From assembly GCA_017614505.1 (NCBI GenBank), contig JAGABT010000012.1:62001-126000 (forward strand): DNA of 64,000 bases, read 5' to 3'. Every line of letters begins with the position of its first letter. The stretch's first letter is position 1. Shown here in pieces: positions 46,570 to 55,662 of the stretch. A model generated the notes under the pieces. It did not search any database and was not told where the DNA came from. It saw nothing but the letters and a program-made list of their open reading frames with translations. The DNA is from Selenomonadaceae bacterium (GTDB taxonomy: Bacteria > Bacillota > Negativicutes > Selenomonadales > Selenomonadaceae). The translations under genes and the position numbers were made by a program.

Positions 46570-47277
46570 ATGACTCATCCCACTAAAAAAGCCAGCGAGA
46601 TGACGGTTGCGGAACTTGCCGCGTATATCGACCAGTCCGTTTTGAAGCCGGAATTTACCGAAGCTGACATTCGCCGCTACATTCAGGAAGGCGTCGACTT
46701 TGGTTGTGCGACGGTCTGCGTGAATCCTTCGAGCCTGCCAATCGCCGCTGAGCTTACCGCCGGTACGAAAACGGGTATCTGCGTGGTCTGCGATTTTCCA
46801 TTCGGCACGTCGACCACTGCGTCGAAAGTTCTTCAGGCGGAGGAATACTGCAAAAATTTCCAGATTCAGGATTTGGACATTGTGGCGAATTACGGCTGGA
46901 TTCGCAGCGGCAAATGGGCTGAAGTTACAGCGGACATTGCGGCGGTCGTCGAAGTTTGCCACAGGTACGGTACTGAAGTTAAGGTGATTTTCGAGACGGA
47001 TGCGCTGACGGTTGAGGAAGTTAAGAAAGCCTGCGAATGTGCGATTGAAGCCAGGGCGGATTTCGTCAAGACTTCGACGGGTTTTCTTACTGGACACGAA
47101 GCGCACGGCGCGACGCCGGAAATTATCAAAGTCATGCTGGAAACCTGCGGCGACAGGATTAAGGTCAAGGGCAGCGGCTGCATTCGCACGCGCGAACATT
47201 TTCTGCAGCTTATCGATATGGGAATTGACAGGATGGGCATTGGTTATCGTTCGACTCCGATTGTTTTGAACGTTTGA
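46570..47277 (+). CDS. deoC: Deoxyribose-phosphate aldolase inserted in the S10-spc operon
   Basis: This 235-residue class I aldolase cleaves 2-deoxyribose-5-phosphate to glyceraldehyde-3-phosphate and acetaldehyde in nucleoside salvage. The Schiff-base lysine is Lys167 in DFVKTSTGF, the second lysine is Lys138 in EVKVIFET, and Asp103 in DLDIVANYG completes the triad. AGGAGGC lies 9 bases before the ATG. It sits between rpmC (18 bases upstream) and rpsQ (15 bases downstream), where no deo gene normally occurs. Base composition and codon use are similar to the neighbours, so the insertion is probably old. No other deo genes are in the window. Confidence 0.95.
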   Translation: MTHPTKKASEMTVAELAAYIDQSVLKPEFTEADIRRYIQEGVDFGCATVCVNPSSLPIAAELTAGTKTGICVVCDFPFGTSTTASKVLQAEEYCKNFQIQDLDIVANYGWIRSGKWAEVTADIAAVVEVCHRYGTEVKVIFETDALTVEEVKKACECAIEARADFVKTSTGFLTGHEAHGATPEIIKVMLETCGDRIKVKGSGCIRTREHFLQLIDMGIDRMGIGYRSTPIVLNV

Positions 47278-47292
47278 GGAAGGAGGTTCACT

Positions 47293-47559
47293 GTGAGCGA
47301 AGAAATTAAACGCAACGAGCGCAAAACCCGCGTCGGTAAAGTCGTCAGCGACAAAATGGACAAGACTATCGTCGTGGCGATTGAGGAACTCGTTCAGCAC
47401 AAACTCTACAAAAAATCCGTCAAGCGTACGATTAAGTTCAAGGCGCACGATGAAAACGAAGAGGCTCATGTTGGCGACAGAGTTTCCATTATGGAGACGC
47501 GTCCGATGTCTAAGGAAAAGCGCTGGCGCCTCGTTAAAATCGTGGAACGCGCTAAATAA
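47293..47559 (+). CDS. rpsQ: 30S ribosomal protein S17
   Basis: This 88-residue OB-fold protein has [39 protein letters not shown] and the C-terminal [20 protein letters not shown] start with GGAAGGAGG upstream, near the deoC stop. Confidence 0.97.
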   Translation: MSEEIKRNERKTRVGKVVSDKMDKTIVVAIEELVQHKLYKKSVKRTIKFKAHDENEEAHVGDRVSIMETRPMSKEKRWRLVKIVERAK

Positions 47560-47579
47560 TTTCGGAAGGAGATTAACCC

Positions 47580-47948
47580 GTGATTCAACAGCAAACTATG
47601 CTCAACGTCGCTGACAACACCGGCGCCAAGGATTTAATGTGCATTCGCGTGCTGGGCGGCTCTTTCCGCCGCTACGCCAATATCGGCGACATTATCGTTG
47701 CGTCAGTCAAATCTGCGGCGCCTGGCGGGCAGGTTAAAAAAGGCGATGTGGTTAAAGCGGTCGTCGTTCGTAGCCGCAAGGGACTTCGCCGCCCCGACGG
47801 TTCGTACATTCGCTTTGACGAAAACGCGGCGGTTCTGATTAAGGAAGATAAAACTCCGCGCGGCACCCGTATTTTCGGACCCGTCGCCCGCGAACTGCGC
47901 GAAAAAGATTTCATGAAAATTATTTCCCTCGCGCCGGAAGTTTTGTAA
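47580..47948 (+). CDS. rplN: 50S ribosomal protein L14
   Basis: This 122-residue protein at the subunit bridge has [34 protein letters not shown] and [13 protein letters not shown], all typical, and is of standard length. GTG start with GGAAGGAG upstream. Confidence 0.97.
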   Translation: MIQQQTMLNVADNTGAKDLMCIRVLGGSFRRYANIGDIIVASVKSAAPGGQVKKGDVVKAVVVRSRKGLRRPDGSYIRFDENAAVLIKEDKTPRGTRIFGPVARELREKDFMKIISLAPEVL

Positions 47949-47964
47949 GAGAGGAGGCGCCGAA

Positions 47965-48297
47965 TTGTCACTCACTAAGTTGCACGTCAAAAAAGGCGAC
48001 ACCGTCGTCGTGCTTTCCGGCAAGGATAAAGGCAAGCAGGGCAAAATTATCCAGGCGCTGCCGAAAAAAGGTCAGGTCGTCGTCGAAGAAATTAACAAGG
48101 TCAAGCGTCATACCAAGCCGAGCATCAAGGCTCCGCAGGGCGGAATTATTTCTAAGGAAATGCCGCTCGACGTTTGCAAAGTCATGGTCGTCTGCCCCGC
48201 CTGCAGCAAGCCCACGCGCATTGGTCACAAGACCGTTGACGGCAAAAACGTCCGCGTCTGCAAAAAGTGCGGCGAGGTCGTCGACGCGGCGAAATAA
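47965..48297 (+). CDS. rplX: 50S ribosomal protein L24, zinc-type
   Basis: This 110-residue early-assembly protein has the KOW segment [21 protein letters not shown] and [14 protein letters not shown]. The C-terminal half carries two cysteine pairs, [12 protein letters not shown] and VCKKCGEV, forming a zinc-binding version; B. subtilis L24 lacks these cysteines. TTG start with GAGAGGAGG upstream. Confidence 0.96.
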   Translation: MSLTKLHVKKGDTVVVLSGKDKGKQGKIIQALPKKGQVVVEEINKVKRHTKPSIKAPQGGIISKEMPLDVCKVMVVCPACSKPTRIGHKTVDGKNVRVCKKCGEVVDAAK

Positions 48298-48315
48298 TCT
48301 GGAAGGAGGGATATT

Positions 48316-48858
48316 ATGAGCAGACTTTTGGAAAAATACAAGGGCGAAGTTGTCAGCGCTCTGACGGAAAAATTCGCCTACAAAAACGTTATGCAGGTGC
48401 CGAAGCTTGAAAAAATCGTCATCAACATTGCGGCTGGCGACTCTATCGGCAACCCGAAGGCGCTTGAGGCGGCGGTTAGCGATCTGACGCAGATTACCGG
48501 TCAGAAACCTATCATCACCCGCGCGAAAAAATCTCTGGCGGCGTGGAAACTGCGCAAGGGTATGGCTATCGGCTGCAAGGTTACTCTTCGCGGCGAGAGA
48601 ATGTATGACTTCCTCGATAAGTTCATGAACATTGCCCTGCCGCGCGTTCGTGACTTTCGCGGCGTGAATCGCAATTCGTTCGACGGGCGCGGGAATTACG
48701 CTATCGGCGTCAAGGAACAGCTCATCTTCCCCGAAATCGAATACGACAAGATTGACAAAATTCGCGGTATGGATATTATCATCGTGACGACGGCGAAAAC
48801 CGACGAGGAAGCTCGTGAGTTCCTGTCGCTGATGGGAATGCCGTTCGCCAACGCTTAA
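48316..48858 (+). CDS. rplE: 50S ribosomal protein L5
   Basis: This 180-residue protein holds 5S r[44 protein letters not shown] and [21 protein letters not shown] match L5 (quoted in short parts). ATG with GGAAGGAGG upstream. Confidence 0.97.
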   Translation: MSRLLEKYKGEVVSALTEKFAYKNVMQVPKLEKIVINIAAGDSIGNPKALEAAVSDLTQITGQKPIITRAKKSLAAWKLRKGMAIGCKVTLRGERMYDFLDKFMNIALPRVRDFRGVNRNSFDGRGNYAIGVKEQLIFPEIEYDKIDKIRGMDIIIVTTAKTDEEAREFLSLMGMPFANA

Positions 48859-48879
48859 TTTTGAGGAAGTGATTATCAA

Positions 48880-49065
48880 ATGGCGAAGAAAGCTTTAATC
48901 GAAAAGTGGAGCAAGGAACCGAAGTTCAAGACGCGCCGCTACAATCGCTGCAAAATCTGCGGACGCCCGCACGGCTACATGAGAAAATTTGTAATGTGCC
49001 GCATCTGCTTCCGCGAACAGAGCTACGCCGGAGCAATTCCTGGCGTCACCAAATCCAGCTGGTAA
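48880..49065 (+). CDS. rpsN: 30S ribosomal protein S14, zinc-type
   Basis: This 61-residue S14 is of the short zinc-binding type, with [14 protein letters not shown] and CRICFREQ supplying four cysteines; it begins [18 protein letters not shown] with GAGGAAG upstream. The gene follows rplE as in the Firmicute spc operon. Confidence 0.97.
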   Translation: MAKKALIEKWSKEPKFKTRRYNRCKICGRPHGYMRKFVMCRICFREQSYAGAIPGVTKSSW

Positions 49066-49093
49066 TTTTTAGAAGGGAGGATATCGGTTTCCT

Positions 49094-49492
49094 ATGGCAA
49101 TGACTGATCCTATTGCGGATATGCTCACGCGCATTCGTAATGCAAATTCCGTCTATCACGAAAAAGTTGAAATTCCTGGCTCGAAAATCAAAACCGCTAT
49201 TGCGGAAGTTCTCAAGCAGGAAGGCTACATCAAAGACTACACCTTCGCGCAGGACAACAAGCAGGGCATCTTGACGGTGTTCCTCAAGTACGGCGCCGAA
49301 CGTGAAAAAGTCATCACTGGCATTCAGCGCATCTCCAGACCTGGTCTGCGTCAGTACTCGCGCAAAAAAGACCTTCCGCGCGTTCTCGGCGGTCTCGGTA
49401 TCGCTATCATTTCCACTTCGCACGGGATTATGAGCGACAAGCAGGCGAGAAAACACGGACTCGGCGGCGAAGTTATCGCTTACGTCTGGTAA
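49094..49492 (+). CDS. rpsH: 30S ribosomal protein S8
   Basis: This 132-residue primary binder of the 16S central domain has [34 protein letters not shown] and [18 protein letters not shown], all standard. In other bacteria S8 also represses the spc operon. ATG with GGGAGG upstream. Confidence 0.97.
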   Translation: MAMTDPIADMLTRIRNANSVYHEKVEIPGSKIKTAIAEVLKQEGYIKDYTFAQDNKQGILTVFLKYGAEREKVITGIQRISRPGLRQYSRKKDLPRVLGGLGIAIISTSHGIMSDKQARKHGLGGEVIAYVW

Positions 49493-49508
49493 TTTTGGAG
49501 GTGCTAAG

Positions 49509-50054
49509 ATGTCACGAATTGGAAGAGCACCGATTGAAATTCCCGCCGGCGTAACCGTAAATGTCAGCGACGATAATCTGGTGCACGTCAAAGGTCCCAA
49601 GGGCGAACTGTCCCGCAAGATCTCTCAGGAAATGAAAATAAGCATCGAGGGCAATGTTCTCACGGTTACGCGCCCCTCCGATGATAAGACCCACAGAAGT
49701 CTCCACGGTCTCTCCCGCACGCTGATTAATAACATGGTCGTCGGCGTCACGCAGGGATTCACCAAAAATCTCGAAATTGTCGGCGTCGGTTACCGTGCGG
49801 CGAAGCAGGGCAAAAATCTTCAGCTCGCGCTCGGTTATTCCCACCCCGTCATTATCGAACCTCCCGCCGGTATCACGCTCGAAGCTCCTACCGCCACCAC
49901 GATAACCGTCCACGGTATCGATAAGGAAATGGTCGGCGCGGTTGCGGCTAACATTCGCGGCTGGCGTGAGCCTGAGCCTTACAAGGGCAAAGGTATCAAG
50001 TACGCTGGCGAACACATTCTCCGCAAGGAAGGCAAGGCAGGCGGCAAGAAGTAG
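49509..50054 (+). CDS. rplF: 50S ribosomal protein L6
   Basis: This 181-residue protein near the factor-binding site has [34 protein letters not shown] and the C-terminal [24 protein letters not shown] with TGGAGGTG upstream. The 78-base gap to rplR contains short TTGTCAGTT repeats. Confidence 0.97.
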   Translation: MSRIGRAPIEIPAGVTVNVSDDNLVHVKGPKGELSRKISQEMKISIEGNVLTVTRPSDDKTHRSLHGLSRTLINNMVVGVTQGFTKNLEIVGVGYRAAKQGKNLQLALGYSHPVIIEPPAGITLEAPTATTITVHGIDKEMVGAVAANIRGWREPEPYKGKGIKYAGEHILRKEGKAGGKK

Positions 50055-50055
50055 T

Positions 50056-50090
50056 TGTCAGTTATCAGTTGTCAGTTACGAGTTTTTTCT
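50056..50090. repeat. TTGTCAGTT-type short repeats between rplF and rplR
   Basis: The rplF-rplR gap holds TTGTCAGTTATCAGTTGTCAGTTACGAG-like words (three imperfect units of about 7-9 bases). Similar AGTTGTTAG words fill the rpsL-rpsG gap at 37205-37240. They are simple heptamer-like direct repeats with no obvious function. Confidence 0.55.
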
Positions 50091-50132
50091 GGCAATTATC
50101 CACCGACAACTAAAAAGAAGGGAGATTTACAG

Positions 50133-50492
50133 ATGCTTCTGAAGGCAGATAAAAACAAAAACCGCCAGAAACGTCATTTGCGCGTTCGGAACCACATTTC
50201 CGGCACGGCACAGCGTCCGCGCCTGAATGTTTTCCGCAGCCTGTCGCACATTTACGCGCAGGTTATTGACGACGAAAAAGGCATGACGCTGGCGGCGGCT
50301 AGCTCAATGGATAAGGACTTCGAGGGCAGCGGCAGCAATATCGCCGGAGCGAAAAAAGTCGGTGCGGCTATCGCGAAAAAGGCGCTCGAAAAAGGTATCA
50401 GCGAAGTCGTCTTCGATCGCGGCGGGTACATTTACCACGGACGCGTTGCGGCGCTCGCCGAGGCAGCTCGTGAAGGCGGTCTCAAATTCTAA
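50133..50492 (+). CDS. rplR: 50S ribosomal protein L18
   Basis: This 119-residue protein binds 5S rRNA with L5. [37 protein letters not shown] and [24 protein letters not shown] are typical of L18 (quoted in parts). ATG 50133 is chosen because GAAGGGAG lies 7 bases upstream and homology starts there; the frame extends into the repeat-containing gap. Confidence 0.96.
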   Translation: MLLKADKNKNRQKRHLRVRNHISGTAQRPRLNVFRSLSHIYAQVIDDEKGMTLAAASSMDKDFEGSGSNIAGAKKVGAAIAKKALEKGISEVVFDRGGYIYHGRVAALAEAAREGGLKF

Positions 50493-50510
50493 ACGAAGGA
50501 GGTTTAATCG

Positions 50511-51038
50511 GTGCCTAGAAATGACAGAAACGACAGGAATGACAGAATCGAAAACGAAACTCCCGAATACGAGGAGAAAGTTGTTTTTATAAATCGCGTC
50601 GCCAAAGTTGTCAAGGGCGGTCGTCGTTTTTCATTCAGCGCGCTGGTCGTCGTCGGCAATCGTAACGGCAAAGTCGGCGTCGGTCTCGGCAAAGCGGCTG
50701 AAGTTCCCGAAGCTATTCGCAAGGGCGTTGACGACGCCAAGAAAAATCTCGTCGAGGTTGCGCTTAAGGAACGCTCAATTCCGCACGGCGTTGTTGGAGT
50801 TTTCGGCGCGGGCAGAGTTATGCTGCGTCCGGCGTCCAAAGGTACTGGCGTTATCGCCGGCGGTCCCGCGCGTGCGGTACTCGAACTCGCTGGCGTTCAT
50901 GACATTCTGACGAAATCGCTCGGCTCGTCCAATCCGAACAACATGGTTCGCGCGACGCTCGCCGGTCTCAAAATGCTCAAGCGCGCAGAAAATGTTGCGG
51001 CTCTTCGCGGCAAATCCGTCGCGGAACTTTTCGTATAA
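50511..51038 (+). CDS. rpsE: 30S ribosomal protein S5
   Basis: This 175-residue protein is involved in accuracy and mRNA unwinding. It has [68 protein letters not shown] and [18 protein letters not shown] (quoted in parts). The N-terminus is Asn/Asp/Arg-rich ([11 protein letters not shown]). GTG start with GAAGGAGG upstream. Confidence 0.97.
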   Translation: MPRNDRNDRNDRIENETPEYEEKVVFINRVAKVVKGGRRFSFSALVVVGNRNGKVGVGLGKAAEVPEAIRKGVDDAKKNLVEVALKERSIPHGVVGVFGAGRVMLRPASKGTGVIAGGPARAVLELAGVHDILTKSLGSSNPNNMVRATLAGLKMLKRAENVAALRGKSVAELFV

Positions 51039-51051
51039 GGAGGGCTCAATC

Positions 51052-51237
51052 GTGGCGAAACTCAAAGTAAAACTGACGCGCAGCCTGATAAGCCGTCCTG
51101 ACACGCAGATAAAAACGGTAAAGGCGCTGGGCTTGCACAAGCTCAATTCGACGGCGGTTCTGCCGGATAACCCGACAATTCGCGGGCAGATTTTCAAGGT
51201 CAAACACCTTGTCACGGTCGAGGAGGTGTCAGAATGA
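51052..51237 (+). CDS. rpmD: 50S ribosomal protein L30
   Basis: This 61-residue protein has [24 protein letters not shown] and [16 protein letters not shown], standard for bacterial L30 (quoted in parts). GTG 51052 is chosen with TAAGGAGG upstream; the frame extends 20 codons into rpsE. Its stop overlaps the rplO start (ATGA). Confidence 0.96.
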   Translation: MAKLKVKLTRSLISRPDTQIKTVKALGLHKLNSTAVLPDNPTIRGQIFKVKHLVTVEEVSE

Positions 51238-51674
51238 AATTGCATGAACTCAAACCCGCCGCAGGTTCCCGCAAAGACGAAACGCGCGTTGGACGCGGCA
51301 CCGGCTCCGGCAGAGGCAAGACTTCCTGCCGTGGTCACAAAGGGCAGAAGGCTCGCGCGGGCGGCGGCGTTCGTCCTGGCTTTGAAGGCGGACAGATGCC
51401 GATTTACCGCCGTTTGCCGAAACGCGGTTTCAAAAATATCTGGGCGAAGGAATACGCCGAAGTCAATGTTGAGACTCTTAACCGCTTTGACGACGGCGCC
51501 GAAGTTGACGCAGTTGCTCTCGTTGAGGAAGGAATTATCAAAAACGTTCTCGACGGTATCAGAATCCTCGGCGGCGGCGAAATTACTAAGAAACTGACAG
51601 TCAGAGCGCAGGGATTTACCAAAACGGCGGTTCAGAAAATCGAAGCGGCGGGCGGTAAAACTGAGGTGATTTGA
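51234..51674 (+). CDS. rplO: 50S ribosomal protein L15
   Basis: This 146-residue late-assembly protein has [55 protein letters not shown] and [20 protein letters not shown] (quoted in parts). The ATG overlaps the rpmD stop by four bases; secY begins one base after the stop. Confidence 0.97.
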   Translation: MKLHELKPAAGSRKDETRVGRGTGSGRGKTSCRGHKGQKARAGGGVRPGFEGGQMPIYRRLPKRGFKNIWAKEYAEVNVETLNRFDDGAEVDAVALVEEGIIKNVLDGIRILGGGEITKKLTVRAQGFTKTAVQKIEAAGGKTEVI

Positions 51675-51675
51675 G

Positions 51676-52932
51676 GTGCTTGACGCACTTTCAAACATCG
51701 TCAAAATCCCTGAACTGCGCCAGCGAATCATATTCACGTTAATCATGTTCGCCGTGTTCAGAATGGGTACGCACATTCCGGTTCCAGGCGTCGACCCGAC
51801 AGCGATTGAGCAGCTTTTCAACAACGGGAGCCTGTTCGGACTGCTGGATTTATTTTCCGGCGGCGCGTTCAGCAAATTCTCGATTTTCGCAATGAGTATA
51901 ACGCCGTACATCAACGCGGCGATTATCATGCAGCTGCTGACGGTTGTCGTGCCGACGCTTGAGCAATGGTCGAAGGAAGGCGCGGAAGGACACAAGAAAA
52001 CTACGAAAGTCACGCGACAGCTGACGGTAGTGCTTGCGTTCTTCCAGGCCGTCGGAATGTCGATCGGTCTGAAGGCGGCGATTTTAAATCCCAATCCCGT
52101 GAACATTCTAATCATCGCGATAACGCTCACGGCGGGGACGACGCTGTTAATGTGGATAGGCGAGCAAATCACGGCGCAGGGCGTCGGCAACGGAATTTCG
52201 CTGATAATCTTCGCCGGAATCGTCGCGGCTCTGCCGAAAAATATCGGGATAATCTACCAGTACCTGCAGGCGGGCACGATAAATTATTTCAGCGTGGTAC
52301 TCTTCGCGGCAATCGCCGTAGGAATGATTGTGTTTGTAATTTTCGTCGAAGCGGGCTACAGGCGCGTTCCGATAACCTACGCAAAGCGCGTCGTAGGAGC
52401 GAGAGCTTACGGCGGACACACGAGCCACATTCCGCTGAAGGTAAATCAGGCGGGCGTCATTCCGATAATCTTCGCGTCGAGCGTTCTGATGTTCCCGCTG
52501 ACGGTCGTGCAGTTCGTGGACGTGCCGTGGGTTAAGCAAATCGCCGCCTACCTGCAGTGGGGGACGCCGCTCCAGACTTCAATCTACGTCGTGCTGATAA
52601 TTTTCTTCACGTACTTCTACACGGCGGTTACGGTGAAAATTCCCGATATGGCGGAGAATCTGAAAAAGTACGGCGGGTTTGTGCCAGGAATAAGACCCGG
52701 GCAGCCGACGGCGGATTATATCGATCACGTGCTGACGCGCTTGACGCTGGCAGGCTCGGTATTTCTGGCGTTTATCGCTGTACTGCCGAATCTGATAGCA
52801 GGAGCAACGAACATTCAGGGAGTATATTTCGGCGGAACGGCGCTGTTAATCGTTGTCAGCGTCGCAATGCACACAATGAAACAAATCGAAGCGATGGTCG
52901 TTATGCGGCACTATGAAGGCTTCATGAAATAA
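51676..52932 (+). CDS. secY: Preprotein translocase channel SecY
   Basis: This 418-residue protein with ten membrane segments is the protein-conducting channel. It begins LDALSNIVKIPELRQRIIFTL, has the plug/pore region GLLDLFSGGAFSKFSIFAMSITPYI, and carries the cytosolic loops that dock SecA and the ribosome (VEAGYRRVPITYAKRV). The start is GTG at 51676. adk follows after 18 bases. The codon usage shifts toward ATA/ATT-rich membrane sequence, as for other integral proteins here. Confidence 0.97.
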   Translation: MLDALSNIVKIPELRQRIIFTLIMFAVFRMGTHIPVPGVDPTAIEQLFNNGSLFGLLDLFSGGAFSKFSIFAMSITPYINAAIIMQLLTVVVPTLEQWSKEGAEGHKKTTKVTRQLTVVLAFFQAVGMSIGLKAAILNPNPVNILIIAITLTAGTTLLMWIGEQITAQGVGNGISLIIFAGIVAALPKNIGIIYQYLQAGTINYFSVVLFAAIAVGMIVFVIFVEAGYRRVPITYAKRVVGARAYGGHTSHIPLKVNQAGVIPIIFASSVLMFPLTVVQFVDVPWVKQIAAYLQWGTPLQTSIYVVLIIFFTYFYTAVTVKIPDMAENLKKYGGFVPGIRPGQPTADYIDHVLTRLTLAGSVFLAFIAVLPNLIAGATNIQGVYFGGTALLIVVSVAMHTMKQIEAMVVMRHYEGFMK

Positions 52933-52950
52933 TTTTTAGGAGGAACTCAA

Positions 52951-53604
52951 ATGCAACTGTTACTGATGGGACCTCCTGGTGCCGGAAAAGGTACGCAGGC
53001 GGCCGAACTTGTTAAAAAATTTTCTATCCCGCAGATTTCAACTGGCGATATGTTCCGCGCGGCAGTCAAGGAAGGCACGGAGCTCGGCAAAAAGGCTGAG
53101 GCGTGCATGAAAACCGGCGCGCTCGTTCCCGACGAAGTGACAATCGGTATCGTCCGCGAGCGTCTTGCGAAAGATGACTGCAAGGGTGGATTTATTCTGG
53201 ACGGTTTCCCGCGCACAGTCGCGCAGGCTGAAGCTCTCACGAAAATTCTCGACGAACTTGGAATGAAACTTACGCGCGTGCTTAATATTCACGTTCCGGC
53301 GGAAGAGCTGATTGAACGCGCCGTCGGTCGCAGAATCTGCAAAAAATGCGGAGCGACTTACCACGTCAAGTTCAATCCTCCGAAAAGTGCTGAAGCGTGC
53401 GATAACTGCGGCGGCGAACTTTTCCAGCGCGCGGACGATAACGAGGCGACGATGAAAAATCGCCTCGGCGTTTACGAAGATTCGACGCGCCCGCTGATTG
53501 ACTACTACAAAAAAGCCGGCGTGTACACCGAAATTGACGGCAGACAGCCTATCGCTAAAGTCACCGAGGAACTCGTTCGCGTTCTGAGCGCGGCGCAGGA
53601 TTGA
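52951..53604 (+). CDS. adk: Adenylate kinase
   Basis: This 217-residue enzyme equilibrates ATP, ADP and AMP. P-loop [10 protein letters not shown] (residues 7-16), the AMP-binding [11 protein letters not shown] and a long lid with a zinc tetracysteine site ([18 protein letters not shown]) are visible. ATG with AGGAGG upstream. In most Firmicutes map and often a KOW-domain gene follow before infA, but here infA begins 10 bases later. Confidence 0.97.
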   Translation: MQLLLMGPPGAGKGTQAAELVKKFSIPQISTGDMFRAAVKEGTELGKKAEACMKTGALVPDEVTIGIVRERLAKDDCKGGFILDGFPRTVAQAEALTKILDELGMKLTRVLNIHVPAEELIERAVGRRICKKCGATYHVKFNPPKSAEACDNCGGELFQRADDNEATMKNRLGVYEDSTRPLIDYYKKAGVYTEIDGRQPIAKVTEELVRVLSAAQD

Positions 53605-53614
53605 GGTACAAGCC

Positions 53615-53833
53615 ATGTCGAAACAGGACGTAATCGAAGTCGAAGGCAAAGTTCTGGAGGCGCTGCCGAACGCAATGTTTCAGGTTCAGCTTGAGAACGG
53701 ACACACGGTACTGGCGCACGTTTCGGGAAAGATTCGCATGAACTTTATCCGCATTCTTCCAGGCGACAAGGTAACGATTGAGCTGACGCCGTACGATTTG
53801 ACGCGCGGGAGAATAACGTACCGCTTTAAGTAA
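53615..53833 (+). CDS. infA: Translation initiation factor IF-1
   Basis: This 72-residue S1-like OB-fold protein has [42 protein letters not shown] and [20 protein letters not shown], typical of IF-1 (quoted in parts). ATG with GAGGTA upstream. It directly follows adk, and the gap to rpmJ is filled by a copy of the dispersed hairpin element. Confidence 0.97.
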   Translation: MSKQDVIEVEGKVLEALPNAMFQVQLENGHTVLAHVSGKIRMNFIRILPGDKVTIELTPYDLTRGRITYRFK

Positions 53834-53870
53834 AAAGGCGCGAATCAAGTAAAAAGACGCGAATATCAGA

Positions 53871-54001
53871 GGCGCCCCATGGACGGGGCGCCGCCCGTCA
53901 CCAGTCGCCGGAAGCGACTGTTGCGGGCAAGCTTTCTTGCTAAAGAGCACGCCTTGCTACGCAAGCCGCGCAGGTTACTTTCTTTCTCGAAAGAAAGTAA
54001 C
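53871..54001 (-). repeat. Dispersed three-hairpin element, copy 5, inside the spc-alpha operon
   Basis: Same orientation as copy 4, and nearly identical to it in hairpins 1 and 2. In the linker before hairpin 3, about 36 extra bases (from TTGCTAAAGAGCACGCC to GCAAGCCGCGCAGG) are inserted. Hairpin 3, GTTACTTTCTTTC/GAAAGAAAGTAAC, ends at 54001. The element lies between infA and rpmJ, with no separate promoter seen after it, so transcription of rpmJ-rpsM-rpsK-rpsD-rpoA-rplQ must pass through it. Confidence 0.85.
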
Positions 54002-54078
54002 ATATAAAAATGCTGGAAAAAGCTAGACAACGGCAGAAAAATATGTTACAGTATCAATTCGTCAAGGAGGCGGTAATT

Positions 54079-54192
54079 TTGAAAGTTAAACCGTCGGTCA
54101 AGCGTCTTTGCGACAAATGCAAAATCATCAAGCGCAAAGGTCGCGTCATGGTCATTTGCGAAAATCCCAAGCACAAACAGCGTCAGGGATAA
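54079..54192 (+). CDS. rpmJ: 50S ribosomal protein L36, zinc-type
   Basis: This 37-residue protein begins [20 protein letters not shown] and continues [15 protein letters not shown], the C-x2-C-x12-C-x4-H zinc pattern of standard L36. TTG start at 54079 with GGAGGCGG upstream. The open frame extends upstream toward the repeat, but homology begins here. Confidence 0.96.
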   Translation: MKVKPSVKRLCDKCKIIKRKGRVMVICENPKHKQRQG

Positions 54193-54216
54193 TTTTTTTA
54201 AGGAGGTGAAAAATTT

Positions 54217-54588
54217 ATGGCACGTATAGCCGGTGTAGATTTGCCACGTGATAAGAGAATCGAATACGCGTTGACGTACATTTACGGAATTGGACTTCCG
54301 ACGTCGCAGAAAATTTTGGAGATGACGGGCGTCAATCCCGATACCCGCACGAAAGATCTCACGGATGACGAAGTTGTTAAGCTTCGTGATGCCATCGACC
54401 ATAACTACGTAGTGGAGGGCGACCTTCGCCGCGACGTTCAGATGGACATCAAGCGACTCATTGATATTGGCTGCTATCGCGGACGCCGCCACCGTCTCGG
54501 TCTTCCGGTTCGTGGACAGAATACCAAAAACAACGCGCGCACGCGCAAAGGTCCGAAGAAACTCGTCCAGGGCAAGAAGAAAGACTAA
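54217..54588 (+). CDS. rpsM: 30S ribosomal protein S13
   Basis: This 123-residue head protein contacting tRNA and 50S has [46 protein letters not shown] and [22 protein letters not shown] (quoted in parts). ATG with AAGGAGGTG upstream. Confidence 0.97.
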   Translation: MARIAGVDLPRDKRIEYALTYIYGIGLPTSQKILEMTGVNPDTRTKDLTDDEVVKLRDAIDHNYVVEGDLRRDVQMDIKRLIDIGCYRGRRHRLGLPVRGQNTKNNARTRKGPKKLVQGKKKD

Positions 54589-54606
54589 GGTTGGGAGGCA
54601 AAATCT

Positions 54607-54999
54607 GTGGCAACTAAGAGAACAGTTCGTTCCAAGAAAAAAGTCCGCAAGAACATAGAATACGGCGTGGCGCACATCAGCTCCACGTTTAACAATACAA
54701 TCGTCACGATAACCGACAAGAGCGGCAATGCACTTTCATGGGCGTCGGCGGGCGGTCTCGGCTTTCGCGGTTCGCGTAAAAGCACGCCCTTTGCGGCGCA
54801 GCAGGCGGCAGAAACTGCGGCTAAGGCGGCAATGGAACACGGTCTGAAGCAGGTTGAGGTTTACGTCAAAGGTCCAGGCGCAGGACGTGAAGCGGCTATC
54901 CGCTCCCTGCAGGCAACGGGACTCGAAGTCAACATGATTAAAGACGTGACGCCAATTCCGCATAACGGCTGCCGTCCGCCCAAGCGCAGAAGAGTTTAA
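54607..54999 (+). CDS. rpsK: 30S ribosomal protein S11
   Basis: This 130-residue platform protein has [37 protein letters not shown] and the C-terminal [15 protein letters not shown] (quoted in parts). GTG start with GGGAGGC upstream. Confidence 0.97.
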   Translation: MATKRTVRSKKKVRKNIEYGVAHISSTFNNTIVTITDKSGNALSWASAGGLGFRGSRKSTPFAAQQAAETAAKAAMEHGLKQVEVYVKGPGAGREAAIRSLQATGLEVNMIKDVTPIPHNGCRPPKRRRV

Positions 55000-55017
55000 T
55001 GGAGGTGCAAATTTTTT

Positions 55018-55611
55018 ATGGCGATAGATAGAGTACCGGCTTTAAAACGCTGCCGCTCGCTCGGACTTGAACCCGCTATTCTCGGTCGCGCGCGCCAGTC
55101 CAAACGCAAGGCTCAGCGCGTCGTGCGGAAAGTCAGCGAATACGGTTTACAGCTCAAGGAAAAACAGAAGGCTAAATTCATTTACGGCGTGCTTGAACGC
55201 CAGTTCCGCAACTACTACGAAAAGGCTAAGACAATGCCTGGCGTCACCGGCGAAAATCTGCTTTTACTGCTCGAACGCCGCATTGATAACGTCGTTTTCC
55301 GCCTCGGCTTCGCGAATACCCGCAGGCAGGCGCGCCAGATCGTCCGCCACGGTCATATTACCGTAAACGGCAAGCGCGTCGACATTCCGTCCGCACTGAT
55401 TAAGGTCGGCGATACGATTGAAGTCTGCGAAAAAAGCCAGAGCAACGAATTTTTCAAGATGATGAAGGAAACGAACAACGCGCTCAGCGCTCCGGCGTGG
55501 CTTGAGTCCGACCAGGCGAATCTCAAGGGCAACGTTGTCAGATTCCCCAGCCGCGATGAAATTGACGTTCCCGTTAATGAACAGTCTATCGTTGAGTTGT
55601 ACTCCAGGTAA
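55018..55611 (+). CDS. rpsD: 30S ribosomal protein S4
   Basis: This 197-residue primary binder of the 16S 5' domain has [16 protein letters not shown], the S4 RNA-binding segment [19 protein letters not shown] and [15 protein letters not shown]. It has a single N-terminal cysteine, so it is the version without a zinc finger. ATG with GGAGGTG upstream. rpsD between rpsK and rpoA is the usual arrangement in Clostridia and Negativicutes. Confidence 0.97.
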   Translation: MAIDRVPALKRCRSLGLEPAILGRARQSKRKAQRVVRKVSEYGLQLKEKQKAKFIYGVLERQFRNYYEKAKTMPGVTGENLLLLLERRIDNVVFRLGFANTRRQARQIVRHGHITVNGKRVDIPSALIKVGDTIEVCEKSQSNEFFKMMKETNNALSAPAWLESDQANLKGNVVRFPSRDEIDVPVNEQSIVELYSR

Positions 55612-55662
55612 AAAACTGCCCGTCGTGATTATTATCGACACCGGCAGGAGGTTTATGCTTAA

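Noticed and set aside
46252..47469. 405-codon frame antisense to deoC and neighbours
   Set aside because: Mirror of coding DNA with no recognisable domain.
50775..52190. 471-codon frame antisense to rpsE-secY
   Set aside because: Covers several certain ribosomal genes on the other strand and has no motif.
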